Positions 1-8,102 of a stretch of DNA of 29,276 nucleotides are shown in pieces. Below the pieces are notes generated by a model. The model had not been told where the DNA came from, did not search any database, and worked only from the letters and a program-made list of their open reading frames with translations. The position numbers were made by a program, and so were the translations under genes. The stretch spans positions 1 to 29,276 of the forward strand of contig FR883362.1 of NCBI GenBank assembly GCA_000435835.1, written 5' to 3'. Source of the stretch: Clostridium sp. CAG:221 (GTDB lineage Bacteria; Bacillota; Clostridia; Clostridiales; Clostridiaceae). Numbering within the stretch: the first letter of the stretch is position 1; each line of letters begins with the position of its first letter.

Positions 1-410
1 TGGTTTACGTTGAATACAACTGTTGGAAGGTCGTTTCCAGCTGGAGCTGATATAACAACTTTCTTAGCACCTGCATCAATGTGAGCTTGAGATTTAGCTT
101 TTGATACGTAGAATCCAGTACATTCTAATACTACGTCAACACCAATTTCTCCCCATGGTAATTTAGAAGCGTCAGCTTCAGCGTAAATTCTGATTTCTTT
201 TCCATCAACAGTGATAGAATTCTCTCCAGCAACAACTTTGTCACATAAAGCGTATCTTCCTTGTGCTGAATCGTATTTTAATAAATGAGCTAACATTGAT
301 GGGCTTGTTAAATCGTTGATAGCAACTATTTCATACCCTTCTGCTCCAAACATTTGTCTAAATGCAAGACGTCCTATACGTCCAAAACCATTAATTGCAA
401 CTCTTACCAT
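1..410 (-). CDS. gap: Glyceraldehyde-3-phosphate dehydrogenase, N-terminal part (cut by window edge)
   Basis: This is the glycolytic enzyme that oxidises glyceraldehyde 3-phosphate to 1,3-bisphosphoglycerate with NAD. Only about 136 codons are in the window. The translation opens MVRVAINGFGRIGRLAFR, the Rossmann nucleotide-binding fold. It continues with NDLTSPSMLAHLLKYDS, where the Asp after the second beta strand favours NAD over NADP, and with ECTGFYVSK and KKVVISAPAGND. The catalytic Cys region (about residue 150) lies beyond base 1. The ATG is at 408-410, with AGGAGGT eight bases upstream. It follows cggR by about 60 bases with no terminator between them, so it is probably cotranscribed and repressed by CggR, as in Bacillus. 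Confidence 0.97.
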   Translation of the reverse strand, partial: MVRVAINGFGRIGRLAFRQMFGAEGYEIVAINDLTSPSMLAHLLKYDSAQGRYALCDKVVAGENSITVDGKEIRIYAEADASKLPWGEIGVDVVLECTGFYVSKAKSQAHIDAGAKKVVISAPAGNDLPTVVFNVN

Positions 411-469
411 TACAATTACCTCCTAAATAATAAATATAATATATTTAAAATAAAAATTTTAAAACAACT

Positions 470-1504
470 TTAATTTTGAGCTTTCATCAGTTCCACTATC
501 TTAGTAGCTGCTGCTTCATCAGTTACAATCACAGCATTACTGTCATTCATTTCAGCTGCTATTATAGCTTCTACTTTATTTTTTCCAGCTGCTACAGCAA
601 TATGCGTATTAATTTTTTTTGCATCATTTATTTTTATACCAATAGTGGTATTTTCAGATACAACTTTTGAATTTTTATCAAAATAACACCCATACGCTTC
701 ACCTACAGCACCATTTCTATTAAGCTCTGCAATAAATTCTTCAGATGCTCCTCTTTTGCCTGCCATATGAATAGCATTTCCTATACCATATATAAGTATA
801 TCAGCCTTACGAATAGAGTCTATAACCTCTTTGATTTGCTTCTCTTTTAAAAGCCCATCTAAAACTTCTAAACTGACATTTTCCGGAATATGAAGTAGTT
901 TATAATTTCCATTAACTTTCTTAGCTAATGCAGCTGCCAAAGTATTAGCTTGACTCTCAACTTTTCTCCCCATTCCTCCTCTTGCAGGTAAAACAAGAAC
1001 ATTGGACACATTATTAATTTTAGGGAAAGCTTCAACTAATTCTTTAACTGTACTTCCACCTGTAATAGCTATTATACTATTATCCTTGATAATATCTTTT
1101 ACATAATTAGAAGCTGCTTTTCCTAATTCTTTTAATACATACGGATTACTTTCCACATCTCCTGGAACAATTATTACATCTTTTACACCTAAAGATTTCT
1201 TAATGAATTTTTCAACATCATTTAATCCTTTAATCTCGTGCATAAAATCTTTTAATTGTTCTACTACTCTTATTCCTTCTTCAGTAACAGACATTCCAGG
1301 AGTATTTATCTCAATTAAGTTCTGCTCCTTTAAAAAGTTAATCTCAGTACGCACAATTCTTTCACCTAGTGAAAGTTCTGATGCTAAAACCCTTCTACCA
1401 ATTGGCTGGTTGAAATATATAGTCCTTAGAATATTATATCTTTTTTCTAAGACATCAACCAATTCAGGAACTATCTTCTTCTGTACCGCTAATATTTCCT
1501 GCAC
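470..1504 (-). CDS. cggR: Central glycolytic genes regulator CggR (SorC family), 344 aa
   Basis: CggR is a SorC/DeoR-type repressor of the gap operon that responds to fructose-1,6-bisphosphate in Bacillus. The N-terminus (about 28-75) holds a winged helix-turn-helix (GRRVLASELSLGERIVRTEINFLKEQNLIEI). The rest is a sugar-phosphate-binding domain with ITGGSTVKELVEAF and LPARGGMGRKVESQANTLAA, typical of SorC effector domains. The frame stays open to a GTG at 1561. I chose the GTG at 1502-1504 because AGGAGGG lies six bases upstream, because the length then matches the family (about 340 aa), and because a promoter and operator occupy the extra upstream codons. It lies directly before gap and after rpoN, a common clostridial order. 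Confidence 0.93.
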   Translation of the reverse strand: MQEILAVQKKIVPELVDVLEKRYNILRTIYFNQPIGRRVLASELSLGERIVRTEINFLKEQNLIEINTPGMSVTEEGIRVVEQLKDFMHEIKGLNDVEKFIKKSLGVKDVIIVPGDVESNPYVLKELGKAASNYVKDIIKDNSIIAITGGSTVKELVEAFPKINNVSNVLVLPARGGMGRKVESQANTLAAALAKKVNGNYKLLHIPENVSLEVLDGLLKEKQIKEVIDSIRKADILIYGIGNAIHMAGKRGASEEFIAELNRNGAVGEAYGCYFDKNSKVVSENTTIGIKINDAKKINTHIAVAAGKNKVEAIIAAEMNDSNAVIVTDEAAATKIVELMKAQN

Positions 1505-1521
1505 TTCTAACCCTCCTTTTG

Positions 1522-1558
1522 GTCTAAAAGCGTCCCACTTGTAACTTTTTGTGTCCCG
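1522..1558 (-). promoter_or_regulatory. Candidate CggR operator
   Basis: The minus strand carries two half-sites, CGGGAC (1553-1558) and TGGGAC (1532-1537), spaced 21 bases apart or about two helical turns. The second is followed six bases later by AGAC and the first by the poorer AGTT. The Bacillus CggR operator is a direct repeat of CGGGAC-N6-TGTC, so this is a plausible degenerate match. It sits between the predicted transcription start and the cggR ribosome binding site, a good place to block the cggR-gap transcript. Function is inferred from similarity only. Confidence 0.7.
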
Positions 1559-1566
1559 CACGTATT

Positions 1567-1595
1567 ATTATAAAACAGATTTTAGAATTTTTAAA
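1567..1595 (-). promoter_or_regulatory. Candidate sigma-A promoter of cggR-gap
   Basis: The -35 element TTTAAA (1590-1595) and the perfect -10 TATAAT (1567-1572) are separated by 17 bases. The predicted start is near 1560, immediately before the candidate CggR operator. Transcription from here would exclude the GTG at 1561 as the cggR start codon. Confidence 0.6.
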
Positions 1596-1612
1596 CCCTT
1601 TATAGTAAAATT

Positions 1613-2612
1613 TTATATATTTTTTTTATTTTGTAATTTTTTCTTCCTTTTATTGGAAGAGCTAATCCCCATCTGTTCTCTATATTTTGCCACGGTTCTT
1701 CTAGATATATGCAATGTATTTTTTAGTAATCTATCACTTATCTCCTGATCTGATACAGGGCTTGTCTTGTCTTCCTTTTCAATAATTTCCTTTATAAGCC
1801 TTTTAACATATGTCTCTCCAACAGCTCTTTCTTCAGATTGATGGATATATTTCACGATTTTAAATAAATCTTTAATTCTAAAAGTTCCGTAATTTGTCTT
1901 TATATACTTATCTTTTATTGCCCTGCTTACAGTAGATTCGCTAAGATGCACTTCTTCAGATATTTCTTTTATAGTCATAGGTTTTAAATAACTTTCTCCA
2001 TTTTCAAAAAAACTTTCTTGTTTTATTAATATCTTTTCCAATATCCTCAAAAGTGTTTTCTTTCTTTCTTCAATACTTTTTATTAACACTTCAGCTTTAA
2101 TTATATTTTTTTGAATATAACTTGCGGATTCTTTATCTTTTAATACAATACTTTCTATCAACTCTTTATTTATACTTATCTTTGGTAATATTTCATCATT
2201 CATAAGTACTATATACTGACCATTTTCCTTTTTAATTTCAGCATCTGGAATTATATACTTTATTTCATCACCTATATAAAAACCTCTTGAAGGCTTAGGT
2301 TCTAATTTTTTTTATAATATCAATATACCTCTTAACCTCATCTTCTTCTATCTTCATCTTGCTAGATAACTCTTCTAATTTTCCTTCTGCCACATCTAAA
2401 ATGTAATTATCAATGATCTTATAAATATGTTTTCTTTCCTTTTCATTTATAAATTGAAGGTCCTTCACTTGAAGTTTTAAACACTGCTTTATATCTTTTG
2501 CTGCAATTCCTACTGGATCAAATCCTTGCAATATATTTATTGATATTTTCATCTGCTGTGTCATAACTAACTTTTGCTGTTGTTTATAACTTACATCTAA
2601 ATCAAAATTCAT
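1613..2612 (-). pseudogene. rpoN: RNA polymerase sigma-54 factor, disrupted by internal deletion and frameshift
   Basis: The ATG at 2612 (GGAGGT just upstream) starts a typical sigma-54 region I, MNFDLDVSYKQQQKLVMTQQ. After about 29 residues (INILQ) the sequence jumps straight to GFDPVGIAAKDIKQCL, which in intact sigma-54 lies roughly 100 residues further on. An in-frame deletion near 2525 has therefore removed most of region I, region II and the start of the core-binding domain. A run of eight A (about 2309-2316) then shifts the frame, giving KKIRT and a stop. With seven A the reading would continue KLEPKPSRGFYIGDEIKYI into the long C-terminal part. That part is intact, with STVSRAIKDKYI and the RpoN box RRTVAKYRE that contacts the -24 element. 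Normal length is about 430-460 aa. Loss of function is inferred. The A8 alone could be a sequencing error or slippage site, but the deletion could not. Confidence 0.9.
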
Positions 2613-2656
2613 ATTTACCTCCAAACAATTTTAGAATACGTTTTCAGAAAAAATAT

Positions 2657-2682
2657 AAAAAAAAGCCTTCTGGCTTTTTTTT
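2657..2682 (-). terminator. Rho-independent terminator after degV
   Basis: The hairpin AAAAGCC-AGAA-GGCTTTTT on the minus strand ends in a run of eight T and overlaps the degV stop codon. It separates trmL-degV from rpoN. A-rich and T-rich flanks make it potentially bidirectional. Confidence 0.85.
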
Positions 2683-3517
2683 ATTTTTCAAAGAAGAATA
2701 TTCCACAAGGTTTAATTCCTGAGTGAATACCAACTGTACATCCTACCTTAGCATCTATATAATTTATATTTTTTTCTTGGAAGTATATCTTTAATCCTTC
2801 ATATACATCTTCATTTAAAAGTTCTAATAATACTATTGGTGAATCAAAATCAACATCAACGCTTTCAAAATCTGATATTAATTTCTTTAAAGCTTTTTTG
2901 CTTCCTCTAACCTTATCTTTAACAGACATTTTACCATCTTTTACTTCTAAGATTAGCCTTAATCCTAACACACTACCAATTGTTCCTGCAGTTTTTGATA
3001 ATCTTCCACCTCTAACAAGATTTTCTAATGACTCAAAATTTAATGAGCTTTTAACCTTAGGTATTGCCTTAAGAATTTCTTCTTCAATTTCTTTTATTCC
3101 TAATCCCTTATCTCTAAACTGGCAAGCTTTTAGTACTAATAGTCCTAATCCAGATGTAACATTTCTTGAATCAATTACAACAATATCATCACTTTCTAAC
3201 ATATCTTTTGCTATACATGCTGATTGATATGTTCCACTCATATCTGAAGATAATGTTAATGCTACAATTTTATATCCCTCATCTAAATACTTTTTAAAAG
3301 TTTCTTCAAATCTATTAGGAGTTACTTGAGCTGTTGTAGGCAAAACACCTGTAGCATTAATTTTATCAATCATTTCTTTCGTAGTAATCTCTACACCATC
3401 TAAATAACTTTCTTCTCCAAAGTTTATTAACAACGGTAATACTTCAATGTTTTTTTCTCTTATAAGCTCTGCCGGTAAATCTAAAGTACTATCTGTTATA
3501 ATTTTTATTTTTTCCAT
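2681..3517 (-). CDS. DegV family fatty-acid-binding protein, 278 aa
   Basis: DegV (FakB-like) proteins bind a fatty acid and present it to the kinase FakA for phosphorylation, feeding exogenous fatty acids into phospholipid. Visible signatures are the N-terminal KIKIITDSTLDLP, PTTAQVTPNRFEETF, the ligand-contacting LTLSSDMSGTYQSA, SLENLVRGGRLSK in the middle, and the C-terminal GCTVGIHSGIKPCGIFFFE. The end differs from the usual HSGPGAVG pattern. An in-frame ATG at 3532 exists, but GGGGG eight bases before the ATG at 3517 decides the start. It lies 18 bases after trmL in the same operon. No fakA is in the window, so the kinase partner would be elsewhere. Which fatty acid it binds cannot be told. 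Confidence 0.9.
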   Translation of the reverse strand: MEKIKIITDSTLDLPAELIREKNIEVLPLLINFGEESYLDGVEITTKEMIDKINATGVLPTTAQVTPNRFEETFKKYLDEGYKIVALTLSSDMSGTYQSACIAKDMLESDDIVVIDSRNVTSGLGLLVLKACQFRDKGLGIKEIEEEILKAIPKVKSSLNFESLENLVRGGRLSKTAGTIGSVLGLRLILEVKDGKMSVKDKVRGSKKALKKLISDFESVDVDFDSPIVLLELLNEDVYEGLKIYFQEKNINYIDAKVGCTVGIHSGIKPCGIFFFEK

Positions 3518-3535
3518 GAAAAGTACCCCCATTTC

Positions 3536-3997
3536 TTATTTCATATTTGGAAAATCCATTTGTCTTAACGCTTCATAAGCTATTGCACACACTGTATTTG
3601 ATAAATTTAAACTTCTTGTACTTGTCTTTATCATAGGTATTCTTATACCTTTGTGAGCGTTATGTACTTCTTCTGGAACTCCACTTGATTCTCTTCCAAA
3701 CATAATAAAATCTCCTGGCTCATAGCTTTCTTCGCTATAGAATTTTCCTCCATGAGTTGTAGCTAGGAATATTCTTTGATCTCCATACTTAGCCATAAAA
3801 TCTTCATAAGATTCGTGTACTTCAAGCTTTAAGTCTTTCCAGTAATCTAATCCAGACCTTTTAACAGCCTTATCATCTATACTAAATCCTAAAGGCTTTA
3901 TTAAATGCAAAACAGAATCTGTTAAGACACAAGTTCTAGCGATATTTCCGGTATTTTGTGGTATTTCTGGTTTATATAAAACTATATTTAAATTCAA
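3536..3997 (-). CDS. trmL: tRNA (cytidine/uridine(34)-2'-O)-methyltransferase TrmL (SPOUT family), 153 aa
   Basis: TrmL methylates the ribose of the wobble base 34 of tRNA-Leu isoacceptors using S-adenosylmethionine. The sequence shows the SPOUT trefoil-knot pattern: N-terminal PEIPQNTGNIARTC, LIKPLGFSIDDKAVKRSGLDYW, then FGRESSGVPEE and the C-terminal IPMIKTSTRSLNLSNTVCAIAYE that binds SAM. The length fits the family (about 155 aa). The GTG at 4006 overlaps the GGAGGG ribosome binding site, so the TTG at 3995-3997, nine bases after it, is the likelier start (MNLNIVLYKPEIPQ). It is the first gene of a pair with degV. Confidence 0.92.
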   Translation of the reverse strand: MNLNIVLYKPEIPQNTGNIARTCVLTDSVLHLIKPLGFSIDDKAVKRSGLDYWKDLKLEVHESYEDFMAKYGDQRIFLATTHGGKFYSEESYEPGDFIMFGRESSGVPEEVHNAHKGIRIPMIKTSTRSLNLSNTVCAIAYEALRQMDFPNMK

Positions 3998-4065
3998 TGA
4001 ATTCACCCTCCAAAAAGTAAAATGAAAGTCTCTTACTTTAATATATGTATATATCTATAAATTTT

Positions 4066-4094
4066 ATAATACTATATGATTATTTATTAGTCAA
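4066..4094 (-). promoter_or_regulatory. Candidate sigma-A promoter of trmL-degV
   Basis: TTGACT (4089-4094) and TATTAT (4066-4071) are separated by 17 bases, each one mismatch from consensus. They lie about 70 bases before the trmL start in otherwise empty AT-rich DNA. Confidence 0.6.
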
Positions 4095-4169
4095 AGCATT
4101 TTACAGAATGTTAATTTTAATTAAATTTATTCCATATATATTTTAAGCCCTTATTATATTAATACTAAA

Positions 4170-4208
4170 GAAAAAGAAGCATAACAATTTAATATTATAC
4201 TTCTTTTG
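4170..4208 (-). terminator. Terminator after the VanW-family gene
   Basis: An AT-rich stem of about 13 bp on the minus strand (AAAAGAAGTATAA pairing with TTATGCTTCTTTT, with one G-U) is followed by a T-rich stretch. It begins about 12 bases past the stop codon. The long loop makes it weaker than the other terminators here. Confidence 0.6.
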
Positions 4209-4220
4209 AATAAAACTTAA

Positions 4221-5777
4221 TTAATTATTTTGATTTTCTGTAGTGTTTGTTTGGTTATTCCCACTATTTTCACTAGATTCATTTCCACCATTAGCTTGGC
4301 TATTATTAGTGTTATTATTTATAGATTCAGTTGATGCTGAATTATTATTTGATTCTGTTGTTGTAGTATTTGCTTTTTTAGTTCCCACTTTTACTACAGT
4401 ATTCATTGGTGCATAATAATCTGATGAAATAAATTCTCTTGATACTTCAACACCATTTGAATAAGTAACTAAATATGCTTGTGATCTATACCCAGGCATA
4501 CCATTTACAGTTGTAACTTTACTTCCTTCTGCAAGTGTAGCATCATTAACATATTCTGTAGTATAATCTATCTTTTCTATAACTTCATTTACTAAATCAT
4601 AAGTATTAGTTCCAAAACCTTCTTTATTTCCGTAAATATTAAATACTATACTATTTGAAGTCATATACCCTTCAATATATATAGGGAAATCATATGTATT
4701 AACAAATCTATAATCTATGTCTCCTTCATAAACAGTGGCATCTAAGCTTGGCTCAGCATAACTTACCATCATTGAATGGTTATATCTTAGTGAAGATTTT
4801 AAATTAGCTCTCATAACAGCTCTATATAATGTAGTAGAAATATGACATACTCCTCCACCATATTCTTGTACTACTTCACCTGAAACATAAGCACCAGCTT
4901 GTTGATATCCATTCTCTGCTGTAGTTTCTCCTATAGCCTTATTGTAGCTAAATTCATCACCTGGCATTAAAAGTGTTCCATTAACTGAATTTGTAGCTAT
5001 TTTCATATTAGTAACTCTACCAGCTGCACTATTTACATAACTACCAGAAAAACTTGATAATATTCCATCAATTTTTTGTAATTCTGCTGCTGTAACTCTT
5101 GGTACACTATCCTCAAGTTCAACAACTATAACTTCTTCAGACTCCTCTGGTGAAATGCTTTCTTTTATTTTGTCCACTAGTTCTTCCACATTTATCTTCT
5201 TACCTATAGTTTCATTTGTAATTGAAATAGCACCTGCACTAATACTTATAGCAGCATCTATTGGTTCAACCTTTACTGCATCATTTATATGGTTAGCAAA
5301 TTCAATAATTTTATTTTCATCATAAACCAATACTGTCTCCATTTCATGATTTACACCTTTTTTAATCATTGAATTTTTTTCAAATAAACTAGCATCTTTT
5401 CCATAAGCTAATGCTTCCTCAACAGTTGCATCAACATCTATCAATGAATTTATGTCATTATAGCTTAATTGGAAATTCTGTTCTCCTACATTAACATTTA
5501 TTATTTTATTATTAATTTTAGTTATTAATTGTGATTCTAAAGTAGTTTTAGCTTCTTCAGCTGTTTGTCCTGATAAATCTACACCATAAATACTTATACC
5601 TGAATAAATCTTATTATTCCAAGAAGCAACTTTATCTTTTACACTAAACATATAACCCATAGTTGCTGCTAAAACTATTACTAATACGGAAGCAGTACAA
5701 ATTATAATTTTCTTTTTATCAGTTATAAATTCACTAAATTTACTTTGCTCTTTAGATTCTATATTATTCTCTTGCAA
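4221..5777 (-). CDS. VanW-family cell-envelope protein with PG-binding and G5-like domains, 518 aa
   Basis: This is a membrane-anchored extracytoplasmic protein of a family common in clostridia, with no proven biochemical activity. One transmembrane anchor lies at about 24-44 (IIICTASVLVIVLAATMGYMF). It is followed by a YkuD-associated PG_binding_4-like region (about 55-230, GVDLSGQTAEEAKTTLESQL). The VanW domain spans about 255-375, with NGTLLMPGDEFSYN, QEYGGGVCHISTTLYRA and YEGDIDYRFVNTYDFPIYIE. A G5-like segment follows (about 405-465, EGSKVTTVNGMPGYRSQAYL). The tail from about 470 is rich in Ser, Thr and Asn, as in wall-spanning linkers. GGGGAGG eight bases before the TTG at 5775-5777 makes that a better start than the ATG at 5795, which overlaps the ribosome binding site. 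VanW is named from vancomycin clusters, but no van genes surround it. Confidence 0.9.
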   Translation of the reverse strand: MQENNIESKEQSKFSEFITDKKKIIICTASVLVIVLAATMGYMFSVKDKVASWNNKIYSGISIYGVDLSGQTAEEAKTTLESQLITKINNKIINVNVGEQNFQLSYNDINSLIDVDATVEEALAYGKDASLFEKNSMIKKGVNHEMETVLVYDENKIIEFANHINDAVKVEPIDAAISISAGAISITNETIGKKINVEELVDKIKESISPEESEEVIVVELEDSVPRVTAAELQKIDGILSSFSGSYVNSAAGRVTNMKIATNSVNGTLLMPGDEFSYNKAIGETTAENGYQQAGAYVSGEVVQEYGGGVCHISTTLYRAVMRANLKSSLRYNHSMMVSYAEPSLDATVYEGDIDYRFVNTYDFPIYIEGYMTSNSIVFNIYGNKEGFGTNTYDLVNEVIEKIDYTTEYVNDATLAEGSKVTTVNGMPGYRSQAYLVTYSNGVEVSREFISSDYYAPMNTVVKVGTKKANTTTTESNNNSASTESINNNTNNSQANGGNESSENSGNNQTNTTENQNN

Positions 5778-5806
5778 ACAATATACCTCCCCCATTCTTC
5801 GATATT

Positions 5807-5843
5807 AAAAGCACTATAAAAGTGTATTTTTTATAGTACTTTT
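5807..5843 (-). other. 15-bp hairpin at the 5' end of the vanW-family mRNA
   Basis: The arms 5829-5843 and 5807-5821 pair over 15 positions in minus-strand RNA with a single G-U and a 7-base loop. No T-run follows, so it is not a terminator. It lies right at the predicted transcription start, where such hairpins can protect mRNA, or it could be a palindromic operator. Confidence 0.5.
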
Positions 5844-5846
5844 AAT

Positions 5847-5875
5847 ATTATATTATATTATTTTATCTAAAACAA
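5847..5875 (-). promoter_or_regulatory. Candidate sigma-A promoter of the VanW-family gene
   Basis: TTGTTT (5870-5875) and a perfect TATAAT (5847-5852) are separated by exactly 17 bases. The predicted start near 5840 falls at the hairpin above. Confidence 0.6.
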
Positions 5876-5959
5876 GAATGAAAACTTTCCATAATATTGC
5901 GCAAATTCAGCATGAAGAAAAGATATTATAATTTTAATTATTACCTAATACTTAACGCA

Positions 5960-5993
5960 TAATAAAAACCACCTGAAGCAGATGGTTTTTATT
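5960..5993 (-). terminator. Terminator after the GH25 gene
   Basis: The stem AATAAAAACCATCTG pairs almost perfectly with CAGGTGGTTTTTATTA on the minus strand, six bases past the stop codon. It ends in a TTTTTATTA tract and is symmetrical enough to work both ways. Confidence 0.8.
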
Positions 5994-5998
5994 ACATA

Positions 5999-6940
5999 TT
6001 AAACTTTCACAGTGGCTCTTTTAGGAGAAACCTCACCATCTTGATCAAATGCTTCTATAGATATATTAATACTACCTTTTGCTGTGAACGGTAGCTCATT
6101 TATGCCAATTGAAAAATTAGTATCATTAGCATCTACTGTACCTATCCAATAGCCATTGGCAAATATATTATAACCTAGTAAATCAATATCTGAATTTTTA
6201 TTCCAACTAATATTTATTACATTACCTTTTCTGCTTGCCTGTAATCCCTTAACTATATCTGGTTGTGTTAATAAGTCTATGTTATTAGGTCCCCAATTGG
6301 CATCAACTTTATTACTTACTCCTGCCACTGTTGCACTTTCACTATATTGCCATATTCTCCATCTAGTCCACCCTCCTACATCTGGTGGTATTTGTGGATT
6401 TCCAGGTATAGAAGTATATAAAGCTATCCAAAGAGGCATATTTTTTAAAGGATACCCTCTGCCTTCAATATAAAAATTATTATACAACTGTACAAAAAAC
6501 ACTCCTGTATAAAGCATAAGCCTTCTTCTAGTGGCCTTTTCAAACCTTTTCCTAAATCTATCAATCCAATTGATCAAAGCTGTGGTAGAAATAGACTTAT
6601 CTGTAGGTGTTTCTACATCCACTACTGGAAATAAATCACCATAATTACCTTCACCAAACCCTTGCTGCAATACATCAATAAAACCATCACATTGAGCATC
6701 AGCTGTGTTCAAATCATAGCTAGGCACTGCAAAATGATATGCTCCTACAGGAATACCATAATTTCTTGCCTTGGAAGCAAAATCAATGAATTTTTTATCG
6801 GTTCTAAATCTTCCTGAAGCTGATCCTGATGATCTTAGATATAAAAAATCTACAGTACTTGCCAAAACTGAAAAATCCACTCCCTGAGTATACTCATTTA
6901 TATCTATACCAAAAAGACTTTTGTCAGTTCTATTTTGCAT
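5999..6940 (-). CDS. GH25 lysozyme-like muramidase with C-terminal Fn3-like domain, 313 aa
   Basis: GH25 enzymes cut the N-acetylmuramic acid-N-acetylglucosamine bond of peptidoglycan. Residues about 8-225 carry the fold: FGIDINEY (Asp13), VGAYHF (65-70), the catalytic DVE at 108-110, MLYTGVFF, WIALYT, WRIWQYS and KVDANWG (Asp213). Residues about 228-313 look like a fibronectin type III domain (ISWNKNSDIDLLGYNIFANG). No signal peptide or membrane segment is visible, so export would need a holin, lysis, or spore association. An ATG at 6955 exists, but CGGAGG before the ATG at 6940 decides the start. It stands alone between two terminators and has no phage genes nearby. Substrate and location are inferred. 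Confidence 0.88.
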   Translation of the reverse strand: MQNRTDKSLFGIDINEYTQGVDFSVLASTVDFLYLRSSGSASGRFRTDKKFIDFASKARNYGIPVGAYHFAVPSYDLNTADAQCDGFIDVLQQGFGEGNYGDLFPVVDVETPTDKSISTTALINWIDRFRKRFEKATRRRLMLYTGVFFVQLYNNFYIEGRGYPLKNMPLWIALYTSIPGNPQIPPDVGGWTRWRIWQYSESATVAGVSNKVDANWGPNNIDLLTQPDIVKGLQASRKGNVINISWNKNSDIDLLGYNIFANGYWIGTVDANDTNFSIGINELPFTAKGSINISIEAFDQDGEVSPKRATVKV

Positions 6941-7091
6941 AGTTCCTCCGCACATAAAAATTCCTTACTTTATAGCTTATTAATATTTTTCGAAATAGTT
7001 TCCTAATTGGAAATAAAAATCTTTTTTTCTTACTAATCATAGAACAATTATTACGGAATTTAAAACCATCCTCTACCTATACTGTTTTAAC

Positions 7092-7124
7092 AAAAAAGCA
7101 GTTACACTATTTACTGTAACTACT
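7092..7124 (-). terminator. Terminator after ddl
   Basis: A stem of about 10 bp on the minus strand (AGTAGTTACA with TGTAACTGCT, one G-U) has an 8-base loop and is followed by six T. It lies about 36 bases past the ddl stop. Confidence 0.8.
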
Positions 7125-7160
7125 TCCTTAACTTTTTAACTTTCTTAACATCTTAACATT

Positions 7161-8072
7161 CTAAACTGCTCTATTTACCTTTAAAGATGTTTCTATTATC
7201 AAATCTAAGAACTCTGAATAGCTATATCCTTGTCCTTTTGCACTCTTAGGGAAAAGACTTGCAGCTGTCATTCCTGGAAGTGTATTCACCTCTAATATAT
7301 AAGGGATTCCTTCCTTGTTAACTATCATATCTATTCTAGAATAAACTTCACACTTAAGTGCTTTATAAGTCTTTAATGCCATTACTTCAACTTCTTTGTG
7401 TAAATTTTCTTCAAGCTCTACAATCACTTCATCTGCTCCGCCAGCTGAATATTTTTGTGTGTAATCAAAGAAATCGCTTTTTGGCTTGATAGCTATAATC
7501 GGGAAAAGCTTATTATCAAATACCGGACAAGTAATTTCATCACCATCAACAAATTCTTCTATCATTACTTCTGTATCCCATTTTAATCCCTCTTCTACAG
7601 CTTCTTGTACTTTTTCCTTATCATATACCTTAAAAGTAGCAACGCTTGAACCACCATTAGTTGGCTTTATAAAGACAGGATACCCCATTTTTTCTATTGC
7701 CTCATAATCTATTTCCTCTACTGACTTTACATTAAGCCATTTTGCAGTTCTTATGCCATTAGCTGCTAAAACTACCTTGGTTAAGTCCTTATCCATACAT
7801 AAAGCTGAACTTAACGGACCACATCCTGAATATGGTATATCTAAAGTCTGTAATACTGACTGAACTGTTCCATCTTCACCAAACTTACCATGTAATGCTA
7901 ATAGAGCAAAATCCAAGTCCTTTACTTTATTTATTATATCTGCCTTTTCATCAATAACTACTGGTACTACATCATACTTATTTTTATCTATATTTTCCAT
8001 AATTGAATTTCCACTATTTAAAGAAATTTCTCTTTCTGAGGATATCCCCCCCATGATTACTCCAACCTTCAT
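7161..8072 (-). CDS. ddl: D-alanine--D-alanine ligase, 303 aa
   Basis: This ATP-grasp enzyme joins two D-alanines for the peptidoglycan stem peptide. The N-terminus shows MGGISSEREISLNSG with the catalytic Glu14. HGKFGEDGTVQSVLQTLDIPYSG binds substrate, FIKPTNGGSSVATF and VMIEEFVDGDEIT belong to the ATP-grasp, and ILEVNTLPGMTAASLFP carries the metal-binding Glu and Asn. The FDYTQKYSAGG loop has Tyr where D-lactate-making VanA-type ligases have His, so a normal D-Ala-D-Ala product is expected. GGAGG lies eight bases before the ATG at 8072; the upstream in-frame ATG at 8087 overlaps that site. It appears monocistronic. Confidence 0.95.
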   Translation of the reverse strand: MKVGVIMGGISSEREISLNSGNSIMENIDKNKYDVVPVVIDEKADIINKVKDLDFALLALHGKFGEDGTVQSVLQTLDIPYSGCGPLSSALCMDKDLTKVVLAANGIRTAKWLNVKSVEEIDYEAIEKMGYPVFIKPTNGGSSVATFKVYDKEKVQEAVEEGLKWDTEVMIEEFVDGDEITCPVFDNKLFPIIAIKPKSDFFDYTQKYSAGGADEVIVELEENLHKEVEVMALKTYKALKCEVYSRIDMIVNKEGIPYILEVNTLPGMTAASLFPKSAKGQGYSYSEFLDLIIETSLKVNRAV

Positions 8073-8102
8073 CAAAACTACCTCCATGCTATAAAGTTAA
8101 AC

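Noticed and set aside
4221..5777. A vancomycin resistance locus, because ddl and a VanW protein are near each other
   Set aside because: No vanH, vanX, vanR or vanS is present, and the ligase has the Tyr-containing loop of ordinary D-Ala-D-Ala ligases. VanW-domain proteins are common housekeeping proteins in clostridia.
5999..6940. A prophage remnant around the GH25 lysozyme
   Set aside because: Flanking genes are all housekeeping, with their own promoters and terminators, and no other phage-like gene or attachment site is seen.
7002..7016. TTTCC-N5-GGAAA palindrome upstream of the GH25 gene as an operator
   Set aside because: It is short, stands alone, and no clear promoter could be placed next to it.
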